DNA of 46,138 bases from an uncultured Sutterella sp. (GCA_900754475.1 CAAECY010000139.1:1-46138); one strand, 5' to 3'; positions 1-7,992 are shown, counted from the first letter of the stretch. The notes: a model not told the origin generated them from the sequence alone. A program made the numbers and translations.

Positions 1-50
1 GAGAGCTTCCACACCATCTCTTGAAAATCGTGGCAAACGAGGTTCGACAT
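1..50 (-). CDS. 5' end of an unidentified gene, cut by the window edge
   Basis: Only the first 16 codons are inside the window (reading MSNLVCHDFQEMVWKL). The start is well supported: ATG at 50-48 is preceded on the minus strand by TAAGGAGGAACAGACT, a strong Shine-Dalgarno, and by a good sigma70-type promoter at 72-100. I do not recognise the protein from so few residues, so no function is proposed. It is transcribed away from adk, which ends at 242 on the same strand and is separated from it by a hairpin at 142-177, so it is a separate transcription unit. Confidence 0.6.
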   Translation of the reverse strand, partial: MSNLVCHDFQEMVWKL

Positions 51-71
51 AGTCTGTTCCTCCTTACCATA

Positions 72-100
72 ATTTTAAGATTTCCGACCAAAATGCTCAA
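72..100 (-). promoter_or_regulatory. sigma70-type promoter of the truncated leftmost gene
   Basis: On the minus strand a -35 box TTGAGC (plus 95-100) and a -10 box TAAAAT (plus 72-77) are separated by exactly 17 bases. The expected transcription start near 65 gives a short leader that includes the strong Shine-Dalgarno. One arm of a 10-base inverted repeat (82-91) lies inside the spacer. Confidence 0.55.
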
Positions 101-131
101 CTTCTAGTAAAAAATCAACACTTGGTCGGAA
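82..131. repeat. 10-base inverted repeat flanking the -35 box
   Basis: TTCCGACCAA at 82-91 is exactly complementary to TTGGTCGGAA at 122-131, with 30 bases between. One arm sits in the promoter spacer and the other upstream of -35, and the DNA between is AT-rich. The position suggests a regulator with two half-sites; it lies upstream of the likely start of transcription, so it is not an RNA hairpin of this gene. Confidence 0.45.
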
Positions 132-141
132 CAGAGCCAAA

Positions 142-177
142 GAAAAACGCACCCGGCCGAAGCGGAGTGCGTTTTTC
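142..177. terminator. bidirectional terminator downstream of adk
   Basis: GAAAAACGCAC (142-152) pairs perfectly with GTGCGTTTTTC (167-177), a stem of 11 with a 14-base loop. The A/T flanks give a T-run on either strand. It follows adk on the minus strand and separates it from the leftmost gene. Confidence 0.75.
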
Positions 178-241
178 GTCGTCGTGCGTTGGCTCCTTCG
201 CGCGGAAAAGGAGTCGCGCGGGAGGAGCCGCGAGGCGCTGA

Positions 242-895
242 TTACTTCAGCGCTTCGAAGACGCGCGCCGTGATCGCGTCGATCGAGCCGAGGCCCGAGA
301 TCGAGCGGTACTGCGGGGCGCCTTCGCGGCCCGACTTGGCGAGTTCGCCGTAGAAGCCGACGAGGGCTTCCGTCTGGGCGTGGTAGACCTCAAGGCGCTT
401 CATCACGACTTCTTCGCGGTCGTCGTCGCGCTGGATGAGCGGATCGCCCGTGACGTCGTCCTTGCCTTCCACCTTCGGCGGGTTGTACTTGATGTGGTAC
501 GTGCGGCCGCTCGCGGGGTCGACGCGGCGACCCGACATGCGTTCGACGATTTCGGCGTCGGGCACGTTGATTTCAAGCACGAAGTCGAGCGGGATGCCGG
601 CTTCGAGGAGCGCTTCGGCCTGCGGGATCGTGCGGGGGAAGCCGTCGAAGAGGAAGCCGTCCTTGCAGTCGGGCTGAGCGAGACGTTCCTTGACGAGACC
701 GATGATGATGTCGTCGGAAACGAGCTGGCCCTTATCCATCACGGCCTTGGCGGCAAGCCCGAGCGGGGTGCCGGCCTTGACGGCGGCGCGCAACATGTCC
801 CCCGTGGAAATCTGCGGAATGCCGAACTTTTCGCAGATGAACTTCGCCTGGGTGCCCTTGCCGGCGCCGGGGGGGCCGATGAGAATAAGACGCAT
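242..895 (-). CDS. adk: adenylate kinase
   Basis: This is cytoplasmic adenylate kinase (ATP + AMP to 2 ADP), 217 residues, close to the 214 of the E. coli enzyme. The P-loop GPPGAGKGT is at residues 7-15. The NMP-binding part includes GDMLRAAV, and the LID domain (RVDPASGRTYH onward) has no zinc-binding cysteines, so it is the zinc-free long form. The open frame runs far upstream, but ATG at 895 is the family start and has AAGGAGTTATTCC immediately before it. It is the last gene of the leftward lpxK-ycaR-kdsB-adk series, about 250 bases after kdsB and beyond a terminator at 1070-1096, so it probably also has its own promoter. It ends before the hairpin at 142-177. Confidence 0.97.
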   Translation of the reverse strand: MRLILIGPPGAGKGTQAKFICEKFGIPQISTGDMLRAAVKAGTPLGLAAKAVMDKGQLVSDDIIIGLVKERLAQPDCKDGFLFDGFPRTIPQAEALLEAGIPLDFVLEINVPDAEIVERMSGRRVDPASGRTYHIKYNPPKVEGKDDVTGDPLIQRDDDREEVVMKRLEVYHAQTEALVGFYGELAKSGREGAPQYRSISGLGSIDAITARVFEALK

Positions 896-1069
896 GGAAT
901 AACTCCTTCGTGAGGAAATTTGTTGTTGGTAGAGGGCCGTGATGCGGGGGCAACACGACATCTTGCCGCATATTGTATCCCCGCACGGTTCGCTTCCTCT
1001 ACGGTAGGACGGAGGAAATGGCGGAGATGCGGCCCGCGGAGCCTTCACGGGGAGCGAGGCTCCAAGTGA

Positions 1070-1096
1070 AAAGGCTCCGAACGGGTCGGAGCCTTT
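1070..1096 (-). terminator. terminator after kdsB
   Basis: AAAGGCTCCGA (1070-1080) and TCGGAGCCTTT (1086-1096) form a perfect stem of 11 with a five-base loop. On the minus strand it is followed by TTTTCACTT, downstream of the kdsB stop at 1147. Confidence 0.7.
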
Positions 1097-1146
1097 GGGG
1101 AAATCAACGGGCGAAGGGAGCAAAGAGCGCCCCTCGCCCTGTCGAA

Positions 1147-1929
1147 TTACTTCGCTTCGCCGCGCGCGATGCGTTCGCGGTAGATCGCGCGCACGCGTTC
1201 GAGGTCTTCCTCGGTGTCGACCCCGGCGGGAAGCGCCGCGTCGAGAACGAGCACGGCAATTTTGTCGCCGTGGTACATGGCGCGGAGCTGCTCCAGGCTT
1301 TCCGTCGCTTCGAGGGGCGAGGGAGGGAGCGTCGGGAACTTCTTCAAAAAGCTCACGCGGTAGGCGTAAAGCCCCAGGTGGTGGAGCGGTCGGAAGCCTT
1401 CGGGCATGCGATCGGGGTCGGCGCGGAAGGCGTCGCGCGGCCAGGGAATCGGGGCGCGCGAGAAGGTCATGGCGTTGCCGCACGCGTCGAGTTCGACCTT
1501 CACCACGTTCGGGTTCAGGAAGCTCTCGAGATCGTCGATCGTATGAGCGGCCGTCGCCATCGCGCACTCGGGGCGCGAGATCAACAGTTCGGCCACGGCG
1601 TCGACCACGTCGACGGGCATGAGGGGTTCGTCCCCCTGCACGTTCACGACGACGGCGTCGTCGGGCAGGTCGAGCTTCGCAACCGCTTCGCTCAGACGGT
1701 CGGTCCCCGTCGGATGATCGGGCTTCGTGAGCACGCACTCGACGCCTTCGGCGCGGCACGCGTCGAGAATGGCCTCGTGGTCCGTGGCGACGACGATGCG
1801 GTCGGCTCGCGCCGCGCGAACGGTTTCCGCCACGCGCACGATCATGGGCTTGCCTTCGATCGGCTTCAGGGGTTTTTCGGGGAGGCGCGTCGACTTCATG
1901 CGCGCCGGAATGAGAATCGTGTAGGACAT
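1147..1929 (-). CDS. kdsB: 3-deoxy-manno-octulosonate cytidylyltransferase
   Basis: The product activates KDO with CTP to give CMP-KDO, the donor for the inner core of lipopolysaccharide; it is cytoplasmic. It is 260 residues. The nucleotide-binding N-terminus IPARMKSTRLPEKPL (7-21), GTDR (75-78) and NVQGDEPL (96-103) are the family signatures. The open frame extends upstream, but ATG at 1929 with GGAAG before it fits the family start (MSYTILIPAR). It lies 50 bases after the ycaR stop, in the conserved lpxK-ycaR-kdsB order that joins lipid A and KDO synthesis, and is probably cotranscribed with them. Confidence 0.97.
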   Translation of the reverse strand: MSYTILIPARMKSTRLPEKPLKPIEGKPMIVRVAETVRAARADRIVVATDHEAILDACRAEGVECVLTKPDHPTGTDRLSEAVAKLDLPDDAVVVNVQGDEPLMPVDVVDAVAELLISRPECAMATAAHTIDDLESFLNPNVVKVELDACGNAMTFSRAPIPWPRDAFRADPDRMPEGFRPLHHLGLYAYRVSFLKKFPTLPPSPLEATESLEQLRAMYHGDKIAVLVLDAALPAGVDTEEDLERVRAIYRERIARGEAK

Positions 1930-1979
1930 CGCTGCTTCCGACGGTGGATCTGAGAAAAGTGTTCGAAAGAGGGCAGCCC

Positions 1980-2213
1980 TCAGTCGCGCGGCGCCGCGTT
2001 GCGCGAGGCCGAACGGGCCTTGGCGTAGGCTTCGCGTTCCGCTTCGGAGAGCGTGCGGGCCATCGCACGGATCATGTTGGGAACGCCCGAGCGCACTTCG
2101 AACCCGAGACCGCAGCTCGGGCAGACGAGTTCGCGGCGCTCGCCCGTACCGGCCGCAAGCGGCCCCTTGCAAACGGGGCAAACGAGAAATTCGGGGATCG
2201 TGGTGTTCGTCAT
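1980..2213 (-). CDS. ycaR: Trm112/YcaR-family small zinc-ribbon protein (UPF0434)
   Basis: This 77-residue protein matches the UPF0434/Trm112-like family, whose E. coli member YcaR also sits between lpxK and kdsB. Two cysteine pairs, CPVC at 12-15 and CPSC at 31-34, can form one zinc-binding knuckle, followed by the usual SGVPNMI segment. Some Trm112 proteins are activators of methyltransferases; the role of the bacterial version is not settled, and nothing here settles it. The C-terminus (EREAYAKARSA onward) is charged. The start at 2213 has CGGAAC upstream and lies 86 bases after the lpxK stop. Confidence 0.9.
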   Translation of the reverse strand: MTNTTIPEFLVCPVCKGPLAAGTGERRELVCPSCGLGFEVRSGVPNMIRAMARTLSEAEREAYAKARSASRNAAPRD

Positions 2214-2299
2214 AAAAGTTCCGTTGAGAAAACGGGAAATGATAGTCCTCAAAACGCGTTCGGAGCCCGTCAACCGGGCTCTTTTCGACGCGGGGCCGC

Positions 2300-3370
2300 T
2301 CAGGCCGACTCGACGGGCGGCTCGGGCGGCGTGCGACCGAGCGCTTCGGCCGCGTCGGCGGCCTTCTCGTGCACGAGGTCGATCAGGTAGGGATCGAGCC
2401 GCACTTCGAGGCCCACCACCCAGATGCGGGGATCGTTCTTGATCTCGGGAATCCGGGCGCACTTCACGGCGTCCTTGCCGGTGATGAGAATCATCTTCTC
2501 GGGTCGATCGGCAAAGGGGTTCTTCGCAAAGTCGTAGTGGTCGCCGAGCTCAAGCTCCGCGCAGTCGATGTCGTGGGCGCGCACCATCGCGAAAAAGCGC
2601 CCGGGCGCCGCAATCCCCGCGGCGGCAAGGGCCTTCGAGCCCTCGCGCGCGAGTTCGGCGGAGAGTTCGTCGATGTCCTTGAAGCGGCCCGTCGCCAACT
2701 GCTGGCAGGGACCGAAGCAGCTCGAGGCGGCAAAGCGCGGCGTGCGGCTTGCGACCGTGTCGGCGTTCGGCGTATTGAGGACGATCGCGTCGACCGTGTC
2801 GAGCCGCTCGGGCATTTCGCGAAGAGGACCCGCCGGGAGCACCCAGCCGTTTCCGAGGCCGCGCGCGCCGATGACGGCAAGCTCCACGTCGCGGTGAAGC
2901 GCATAGTGCTGCAGGCCGTCGTCGCTCACGATGAGGTCGATCTCGGGATGCGCGGCAAGAAGGGCTTCGGCCGCCGCGTGACGACGGCGACCGACGGCAA
3001 CGGGCGCTCCCGATTCGCGGGCGATCAAGAGGGGCTCGTCGCCCACTTCCGCGGCGCTCGAGGCGTTCGTCACGAGTCGAACCGTATCGTCCTCGCGACC
3101 GAACCCGCGGGAAACGACCCCGGGGTGCCAGCCGCGCGCCCGGAGTTCGCGAACGAGCGCGATCGTCACGGGCGTCTTCCCGGTGCCGCCCACGTAGATG
3201 TTGCCCACGACGACGACGGGCACCGGCAAACGACGGGGCGTCGCGCGGCGTCGGCGCGAGGCGGAGACGGCACGGAAAAGGAGCGAAAGGGGGTAGAGGA
3301 GACACGCCGTCGGGCCGCGTCGGGCCCATTCACGGTGGATCCAGGCTTCGAGTTTGGCCTCAGCGCTCAT
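2300..3370 (-). CDS. lpxK: tetraacyldisaccharide 4'-kinase (lipid A)
   Basis: LpxK phosphorylates the 4' position of the tetraacyldisaccharide 1-phosphate to make lipid IVA, at the inner face of the cytoplasmic membrane. The protein is 356 residues. A short hydrophobic N-terminal stretch (about residues 21-36) would anchor it, and the P-loop region GNIYVGGTGKTP is at 56-67. GFGRED and SDDGLQHYAL are further family signatures. ATG at 3370 was chosen because GGAGGT lies just upstream and the family begins here; the frame is open to 3442 without support. It heads the leftward lipid A/KDO gene set. exbB-exbD, which often precede lpxK in related bacteria, are absent. Confidence 0.96.
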   Translation of the reverse strand: MSAEAKLEAWIHREWARRGPTACLLYPLSLLFRAVSASRRRRATPRRLPVPVVVVGNIYVGGTGKTPVTIALVRELRARGWHPGVVSRGFGREDDTVRLVTNASSAAEVGDEPLLIARESGAPVAVGRRRHAAAEALLAAHPEIDLIVSDDGLQHYALHRDVELAVIGARGLGNGWVLPAGPLREMPERLDTVDAIVLNTPNADTVASRTPRFAASSCFGPCQQLATGRFKDIDELSAELAREGSKALAAAGIAAPGRFFAMVRAHDIDCAELELGDHYDFAKNPFADRPEKMILITGKDAVKCARIPEIKNDPRIWVVGLEVRLDPYLIDLVHEKAADAAEALGRTPPEPPVESA

Positions 3371-3479
3371 GGCGGACCTCCGTGAAAAGCATTCGGAAGG
3401 CGGTCGCCGCGCGGGCGGAAGTAACGGCGGGGACCGCAGCACGTGCGGTCCCGGTTCGTCGCGGAGGGTGGTCGTCGGG

Positions 3480-3507
3480 CATATACCGAGAGAAAAAAAT
3501 CAGGCAA
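3480..3507 (-). promoter_or_regulatory. candidate promoter for the lpxK gene set
   Basis: On the minus strand TTGCCT (plus 3502-3507) and TATATG (plus 3480-3485) are 16 bases apart, the best sigma70-like pair upstream of lpxK. It would give a leader of about 100 bases. A GC-rich hairpin (3509-3515 with 3525-3531) followed by a T-run lies just upstream. Confidence 0.35.
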
Positions 3508-3703
3508 ACGCGGCCGCTCAAAAGGGCCGCGCTCTTTTCGAGCCTCCAATGATAGCCGCAAACGCGAAACGCGGGCGGCGGGTTCGAGTGCGTCTTCGAG
3601 GCGGTGTTGTCTTTCGCCGAAATAGTCTTTGTGAATCAAGGGGTTACCCTTAGATTTCGCGCCTCGCGGGGGTGTCGAAACGCTCCTCCGAGGTGCGCTT
3701 TCC

Positions 3704-4274
3704 TGTGGAGAACTTCGTGAGCAACTTTTCCGTTCGGTCGTCGCGGGTCGGTCGGGCGAGGGGGTGACGCAGCACGCCGTTGCAGCTCCCGTGAAATCGT
3801 AAATTTCCGGGGTTTTCATGGGATTTCGCGTTTCCCGAGGTGCGTCCGGACGGGTTTCGAGCGGCGTTTACGAGTGGCGCCGAAACGGGCTTTCGAGAGG
3901 ATGTCGTGTGGAAAACCGATAAGCCCATGAAATACAAGGAAAATTTGTGTAAATCGACGGTGCAGGGCGAGCCTCCGGAGGGCCTTTCGCGCAGCTTTTC
4001 CACAAAGTCATCCCCAACCGAAATTCCGGGGGCGAGGGGGCCCAAGCCCCTAGGTGTGGTGTGCGCGACGTCGGAGGCGGAAGAAATTGTGGCCAAAAAA
4101 ACGGTTTTCCACGGGTTTTGCGACTTTCTGCACCGTATCCGTGGATTAACCTGTGGATAATTTCGGGAGAACTTCGGTAACCCACTGTGATTTATTAAAA
4201 AATGATGAATTGCCTAAAATTTAGGCAACGTAGGGCGCCGTGTGAGCAACCGAGTCGAAAAAGCGGGTGGATAA
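3704..4274. other. DnaA-box cluster beside an AT-rich stretch; possible oriC or DnaA-binding locus
   Basis: This non-coding gap between divergent lpxK and xseA contains one perfect DnaA box, TTATCCACA (minus strand, 4152-4160). Near matches are at 3704-3712 (TTCTCCACA, minus), 3907-3915 (TTTTCCACA, minus), 3946-3954 (ATTTACACA, minus), 3996-4004 (TTTTCCACA, plus), 4105-4113 (TTTTCCACG, plus) and 4266-4274 (TTATCCACC, minus). A weaker one is at 4140-4148. Right after the perfect box the DNA becomes very AT-rich (about 4177-4225), as in a duplex-unwinding element. The small open frames here are unsupported. No dnaA or dnaN lies in the window, so the origin call is an inference; a DnaA-regulated promoter is the alternative. 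The rest of the gap (3531-3700 and 4275-4507) shows nothing definite apart from a TACATT -10-like box at 4405-4410. Confidence 0.45.
4210..4228. repeat. 19-base palindrome in the AT-rich segment
   Basis: TTGCCTAAAATTTAGGCAA has perfect 9-base arms around one central base. It lies just beyond the AT-rich part of the DnaA-box region and upstream of xseA. It looks like a dimeric-regulator operator; its ligand is unknown. Confidence 0.4.
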
Positions 4275-4507
4275 CCTCGTTTTTCGGATGCGCTCGAGCG
4301 AACGCGGGCGTCGGGCTTCTGCTCGAACGGCATCCCGAAGGACCGTTTCCGGGCGTTCGCGCCCCCGAAGATCCGCATGCTACGCTAACTGCGGGGACTT
4401 GCGCTACATTGAGGACGTTGTGCGCGCCGACCGACGGTTTCCCGTCGACGTCCGTCGACGCTCGACAATTCCGTCTCCAGGTTTCTCTTCCCTCACGCCT
4501 CTTTTCC

Positions 4508-6436
4508 ATGTCGTCCTTCACCCGCCCCGCCGACGATTGCGTTGCGTACGTCGAAAGCTTCGAACGTGTCGAACGTTTCGACCGGTTCGATCCCGAGGAT
4601 CCGCTCTGCGACGTCGAGGCGATCGAGCGGGCGTTGCTTTCCGACGCCGCCTGCGCGGGCTCGCGCCGGGAGGCGAGCCTTCGGGCGCTCGAAGCAATTC
4701 GCGAGCGGCTCGAAAACTTGCGAAAGGCCGCGCCCGAGAAGGTCGCGAAGAAGAGCACGCGACAGGCGAAGGGAAGGACGACGGGAAAATCGCTTTCCGA
4801 GATGCCGCCCGAGCGCGCGTCCGACGCGCACCGCGCGCATCCGCGCGCCCTCAACTGGAAGGAAGCCGCGCGGCGCCTCCCCGTGCCCGACTGCGTCGGA
4901 CCATCGGGCGGGTCGAACGGAGCAATCGGAGCAAACGGGACGGGCTTGACCTCTCTTGCAACCAAGCCCGAGCCTGCCGTCGATCCCGAACCCCTCACCG
5001 TCACGGAAGCGCTCGAGCGCTGCCGTCGGGCGCTCGAGGGGCTCCTTACCGACTTTTGGATTGCCGGCGAGGCGACCGACCTTCACCGCTCGGCGGCCGG
5101 CCACACGTACTTTCGTCTGAAGGACGCGACGGGCGTCATTTCCTGCGTCTACTTCGCGGGCTCGGCCCGCAACGCTCCCGCCGACTTCCGGCAGGGGGAC
5201 AAGATCGAGATTCGCGGTTGGGCGGACATTTACGTCAAAGGGGGCGACCTGCAGATTCGCGTCGCGGAGTGGCGCCGCGCCGGACTCGGGGCGCTTTACG
5301 AAGCGTTCCTGAAACTCAAGGCGCAGCTTGAAGCGGAAGGCCTTTTCGAGGCATCGAGAAAGACGCCGCTTCCCCGGTTCGTTCGGCGTGTGGCGGTCGT
5401 GACGAGCGCGCGCGGTGCGGCGCTTCAGGACGTCGTGCGGACGCTTCGGCGTCGCACGCCTTGGATTCGGATCGAGCTCGCCGACTGTCTCGTTCAGGGT
5501 AACGAAAGCGCCGAGTCGATCGTGCGGGCTCTGCGCCTTGCGGACCGCGCGGGAGCGGACGTCATCCTTCTCGTACGCGGGGGCGGGTCGCTCGAAGACT
5601 TGCAAAGCTTCAACGACGAACGGGTGGCGAGGGCCCTCTCCTCCGTGCGCACGCCGGTTGTCACCGGGGTCGGGCACGAAACGGACGTGACGATCGTCGA
5701 CTTCATTGCGGACGTGCGCGCCTCGACCCCGACCGCCGCCGCGGAATCGATTTCCGCCGATCTCGTCCACTGGCGCATGCGGGTGGAAGGCGCGGGCGCT
5801 GCGCTCTCGAGAAACCTCGACCGTCACATCGACCAGGCGACCGTGCGGATCGATCGGGCGGAGCGGCATTTCCCCGAACCCGCGCGCCTTTTCGAGCGCG
5901 CGACGGAGCGCCTCGCGGCGGTCGTGCGGGCGCGACGCTCGGTGACGGACGCGCGCTTTGCGGGTCTGGCCGCACGGCTTGACGGTGCGGCGGGGCGCTT
6001 GGCGTCGCCCGAAGCGTTTTTGAGCGCGCAGATTCGGGGGTTGGAGCGGGCGGAGTTCCTGCTCGGCGCTCGGATCGATGCCGTCTTGGGGGCGTGCGAC
6101 GCACGGCTCGAACGGGAGAAAAACGCTCGGGACTCGGCCGCACAGCTTCACATGGAGCGCAACGCACGGCGCCTTGCCGCCGCCGAACGTTGGATGCCGA
6201 ACGCCCGACGCATTACGGAAGATCGCGCCGCGCGCCTTGCGATTCTCGAGCGCACGCTCGCGGCGCTCGACCCCGACCGGCCGCTTCGCGCGGGGTACGT
6301 GCGGCTTGAGGACGCGACGGGGACGCCCGTTCTCGGCTCTCAGCTTGCGGCGGGCGAGCGCGTGCGTCTCATTTTCGAGGGCGGCAGCGCGGGCGCTCGG
6401 ATCGAGGACGTCGCGAAAACCGAACCGGGCGTCTGA
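4508..6436 (+). CDS. xseA: exodeoxyribonuclease VII large subunit with an N-terminal extension
   Basis: XseA is the catalytic subunit of exonuclease VII, which degrades single-stranded DNA from both ends. From about residue 160 the protein follows the family: an OB-fold (LTVTEALERC, AGHTYFRLKD), then the nuclease domain with VVTSARGAALQDV, RGGGSLEDL (about 357), FNDERVARA and GHETDVTIVDF (about 388), a long coiled-coil region rich in Arg and Glu, and the LRAGYVRL end motif. The first 160 residues are extra: an acidic, then Arg/Lys-rich, low-complexity stretch. The start is uncertain. ATG 4508 lacks a clear ribosome-binding site, the frame is open back to 4202, and an internal ATG at 4802 would shorten the extension. 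sodB follows, as in other Burkholderiales; xseB is not in the window. Confidence 0.9.
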   Translation: MSSFTRPADDCVAYVESFERVERFDRFDPEDPLCDVEAIERALLSDAACAGSRREASLRALEAIRERLENLRKAAPEKVAKKSTRQAKGRTTGKSLSEMPPERASDAHRAHPRALNWKEAARRLPVPDCVGPSGGSNGAIGANGTGLTSLATKPEPAVDPEPLTVTEALERCRRALEGLLTDFWIAGEATDLHRSAAGHTYFRLKDATGVISCVYFAGSARNAPADFRQGDKIEIRGWADIYVKGGDLQIRVAEWRRAGLGALYEAFLKLKAQLEAEGLFEASRKTPLPRFVRRVAVVTSARGAALQDVVRTLRRRTPWIRIELADCLVQGNESAESIVRALRLADRAGADVILLVRGGGSLEDLQSFNDERVARALSSVRTPVVTGVGHETDVTIVDFIADVRASTPTAAAESISADLVHWRMRVEGAGAALSRNLDRHIDQATVRIDRAERHFPEPARLFERATERLAAVVRARRSVTDARFAGLAARLDGAAGRLASPEAFLSAQIRGLERAEFLLGARIDAVLGACDARLEREKNARDSAAQLHMERNARRLAAAERWMPNARRITEDRAARLAILERTLAALDPDRPLRAGYVRLEDATGTPVLGSQLAAGERVRLIFEGGSAGARIEDVAKTEPGV

Positions 6437-6622
6437 AGCGGCCGCTCGGCGTTCGCTTGCGGAAGATATACTCGCAAAGGACGTGCGGTGGAGATCGGCG
6501 CGGTTTGTCGAAGAAACACTCGGAAACAACCGGGCTCTAAATCTACGTCTTACGGATAAGTCTATGAAAAGGCTTGCCGTGATATGCTCCACCTAACACT
6601 TGATTTTTACCAGGAGACCTCC

Positions 6623-7210
6623 ATGGCCCAGTTCACGCTCCCGGCGCTTCCCTACGAACTCGACGCCCTCGCCCCGGCTCTCAGCCGCGAAACGCTCGAA
6701 TACCACTACGGCAAGCACCACCAGACCTACGTCACGAACCTCAACAATCTGACGGCGGGTACGGCTTGGGAAGGCAAGTCCCTCGAAGACATCATCCGCG
6801 GCGCCACGGGCGGCATCTTCAACAACGCCGCTCAGGTCTACAACCACACCTTCTTCTGGCACTCCATGACCCCGAACGGCGGCGGCGAACCGAAGGGTGC
6901 GCTCCTTGACGCCATCACGGCCGTCTGGGGTTCGTTTGCCGAATTCCGCAAGGCGTTCTCCGCCTCGGCCGCCGCGAACTTCGGCTCCGGCTGGACGTGG
7001 CTCGTGAAGAAGGCCGACGGCACGCTCGCCATCCTCAACACGAGCAACGCCGGCACGCCGCTCACGGAAGGCATGACCCCGATCCTCGCTCTCGACGTTT
7101 GGGAACACGCCTACTACATCGACTACCGCAACGCTCGTCCGAAGTTCATCGACGCGTACTTCGATTCGCTCGTCAACTGGACGTTCGCCGAAGAAAACTT
7201 CGCGAAGTAA
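6623..7210 (+). CDS. sodB: superoxide dismutase, iron type
   Basis: The product converts superoxide to oxygen and hydrogen peroxide in the cytoplasm. It is 195 residues. The metal ligands are visible: His28 in LEYHYGKHH, His75 in NHTFFWHSM, Asp158 and His162 in DVWEHAYYIDY. The NFGSGWTWLV segment and the overall sequence fit the iron-dependent SodB group more than the manganese group. ATG at 6623 has CAGGAGACC upstream. It lies 186 bases after xseA, far enough for its own promoter (a TATGCT -10-like box at 6583-6588 with no clear -35), and is followed by a hairpin at 7241-7272. Confidence 0.97.
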   Translation: MAQFTLPALPYELDALAPALSRETLEYHYGKHHQTYVTNLNNLTAGTAWEGKSLEDIIRGATGGIFNNAAQVYNHTFFWHSMTPNGGGEPKGALLDAITAVWGSFAEFRKAFSASAAANFGSGWTWLVKKADGTLAILNTSNAGTPLTEGMTPILALDVWEHAYYIDYRNARPKFIDAYFDSLVNWTFAEENFAK

Positions 7211-7240
7211 GTCGACGTCGCCAGGCGACCGATTTTTTCA

Positions 7241-7272
7241 AACGGGACGGCCCTTTCGGGGGTCGTCCCGTT
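7241..7272 (+). terminator. hairpin after sodB
   Basis: AACGGGACG (7241-7249) pairs with CGTCCCGTT (7264-7272), extended inward by GC pairs around a TTTC loop. The tail is only weakly T-rich (GTACTTTC), so termination may be partial. Confidence 0.5.
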
Positions 7273-7354
7273 GTACTTTCCGGCGCGACTTTGCTAAATT
7301 CAACGCGGCTCCGGGCGCTTCCGCCGCTCGGGCTTTTCACCCAAAGGAACACCC

Positions 7355-7864
7355 ATGACCGACATCAACGTCGAAGATCTGTGCCGCGACATTCAGATGA
7401 AGCTTCCGGACGTGCTCTGGATGCTCGACTACACGGGCCGCTATCGCGCGGGGCGCTTCAACGAGGATTTCGCGCGCCTTGAGGACGGTCGCACGTACCT
7501 CTTCGGCGTCGTCGAAGTGCCGCTCAACTACACGGACGAAGCCTCCTTCACCTGGGGCGTGTGGGCGCAGGTTTCGCCCGAAGACCACGACCGCTACCTG
7601 AACGCCTTCCAGACGGCGGACGCGGAAGGCCTCGAAATCGAAGGGCTCCTCGCGAACGACATCCCGGGCTACGAAGGCTCCGAAGGGACGCCCGTGCTTT
7701 TGACGACGCATGCCGATCGCCGTCCCTCCGTGACGGTTCTGAAGGGCGACCTCGCCGAAGATCAGCGCGAAGGGTTGTCGCTTGACGACCACGTCGAACT
7801 CGACCGCATTCTCTTCGGCGACGACGAGGATGAGGACGACGGGTCGGAGGCGACCGACCGCTGA
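7355..7864 (+). CDS. DUF2199-like protein of unknown function
   Basis: The product is 169 residues, soluble and acidic, with no signal peptide or membrane segment. The pattern VEVPLNYTDEASFTWGVWAQ, followed by LANDIPGYEGSEGTPVLL and then LAEDQREGLSLDD, matches my memory of the DUF2199 family, whose function is unknown. The C-terminus is a short Asp/Glu run (FGDDEDEDDGSE). ATG at 7355 has AAAGGAAC upstream. It stands alone between sodB and the converging dut, with a strong terminator right behind it, so the context gives no functional hint. The family call is from memory and moderately sure. Confidence 0.75.
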   Translation: MTDINVEDLCRDIQMKLPDVLWMLDYTGRYRAGRFNEDFARLEDGRTYLFGVVEVPLNYTDEASFTWGVWAQVSPEDHDRYLNAFQTADAEGLEIEGLLANDIPGYEGSEGTPVLLTTHADRRPSVTVLKGDLAEDQREGLSLDDHVELDRILFGDDEDEDDGSEATDR

Positions 7865-7898
7865 GGCTCGATCGCACGACGCCGACACTGAAACGACG

Positions 7899-7928
7899 AA
7901 GGGGCGCTCCGCGGAGCGCCCCTTTGTT
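7899..7928. terminator. terminator between the DUF2199 gene and dut
   Basis: AAGGGGCGCTCC (7899-7910) pairs with GGAGCGCCCCTT (7913-7924), a stem of 12, followed by TTTGTTT on the plus strand. It ends the DUF2199 transcript and may also serve the converging dut transcript. Confidence 0.75.
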
Positions 7929-7992
7929 TGGGGGGGTCGTCGGCGGGCGGCGTTCAACCCGTCCCCCGACCGACCAACCGATGCACGGCTCT

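Noticed and set aside
3650..4160. Two overlapping frames of 106 and 148 codons in the lpxK-xseA gap
   Set aside because: They lie on opposite strands of the DnaA-box region, lack ribosome-binding sites and have no recognisable protein features.
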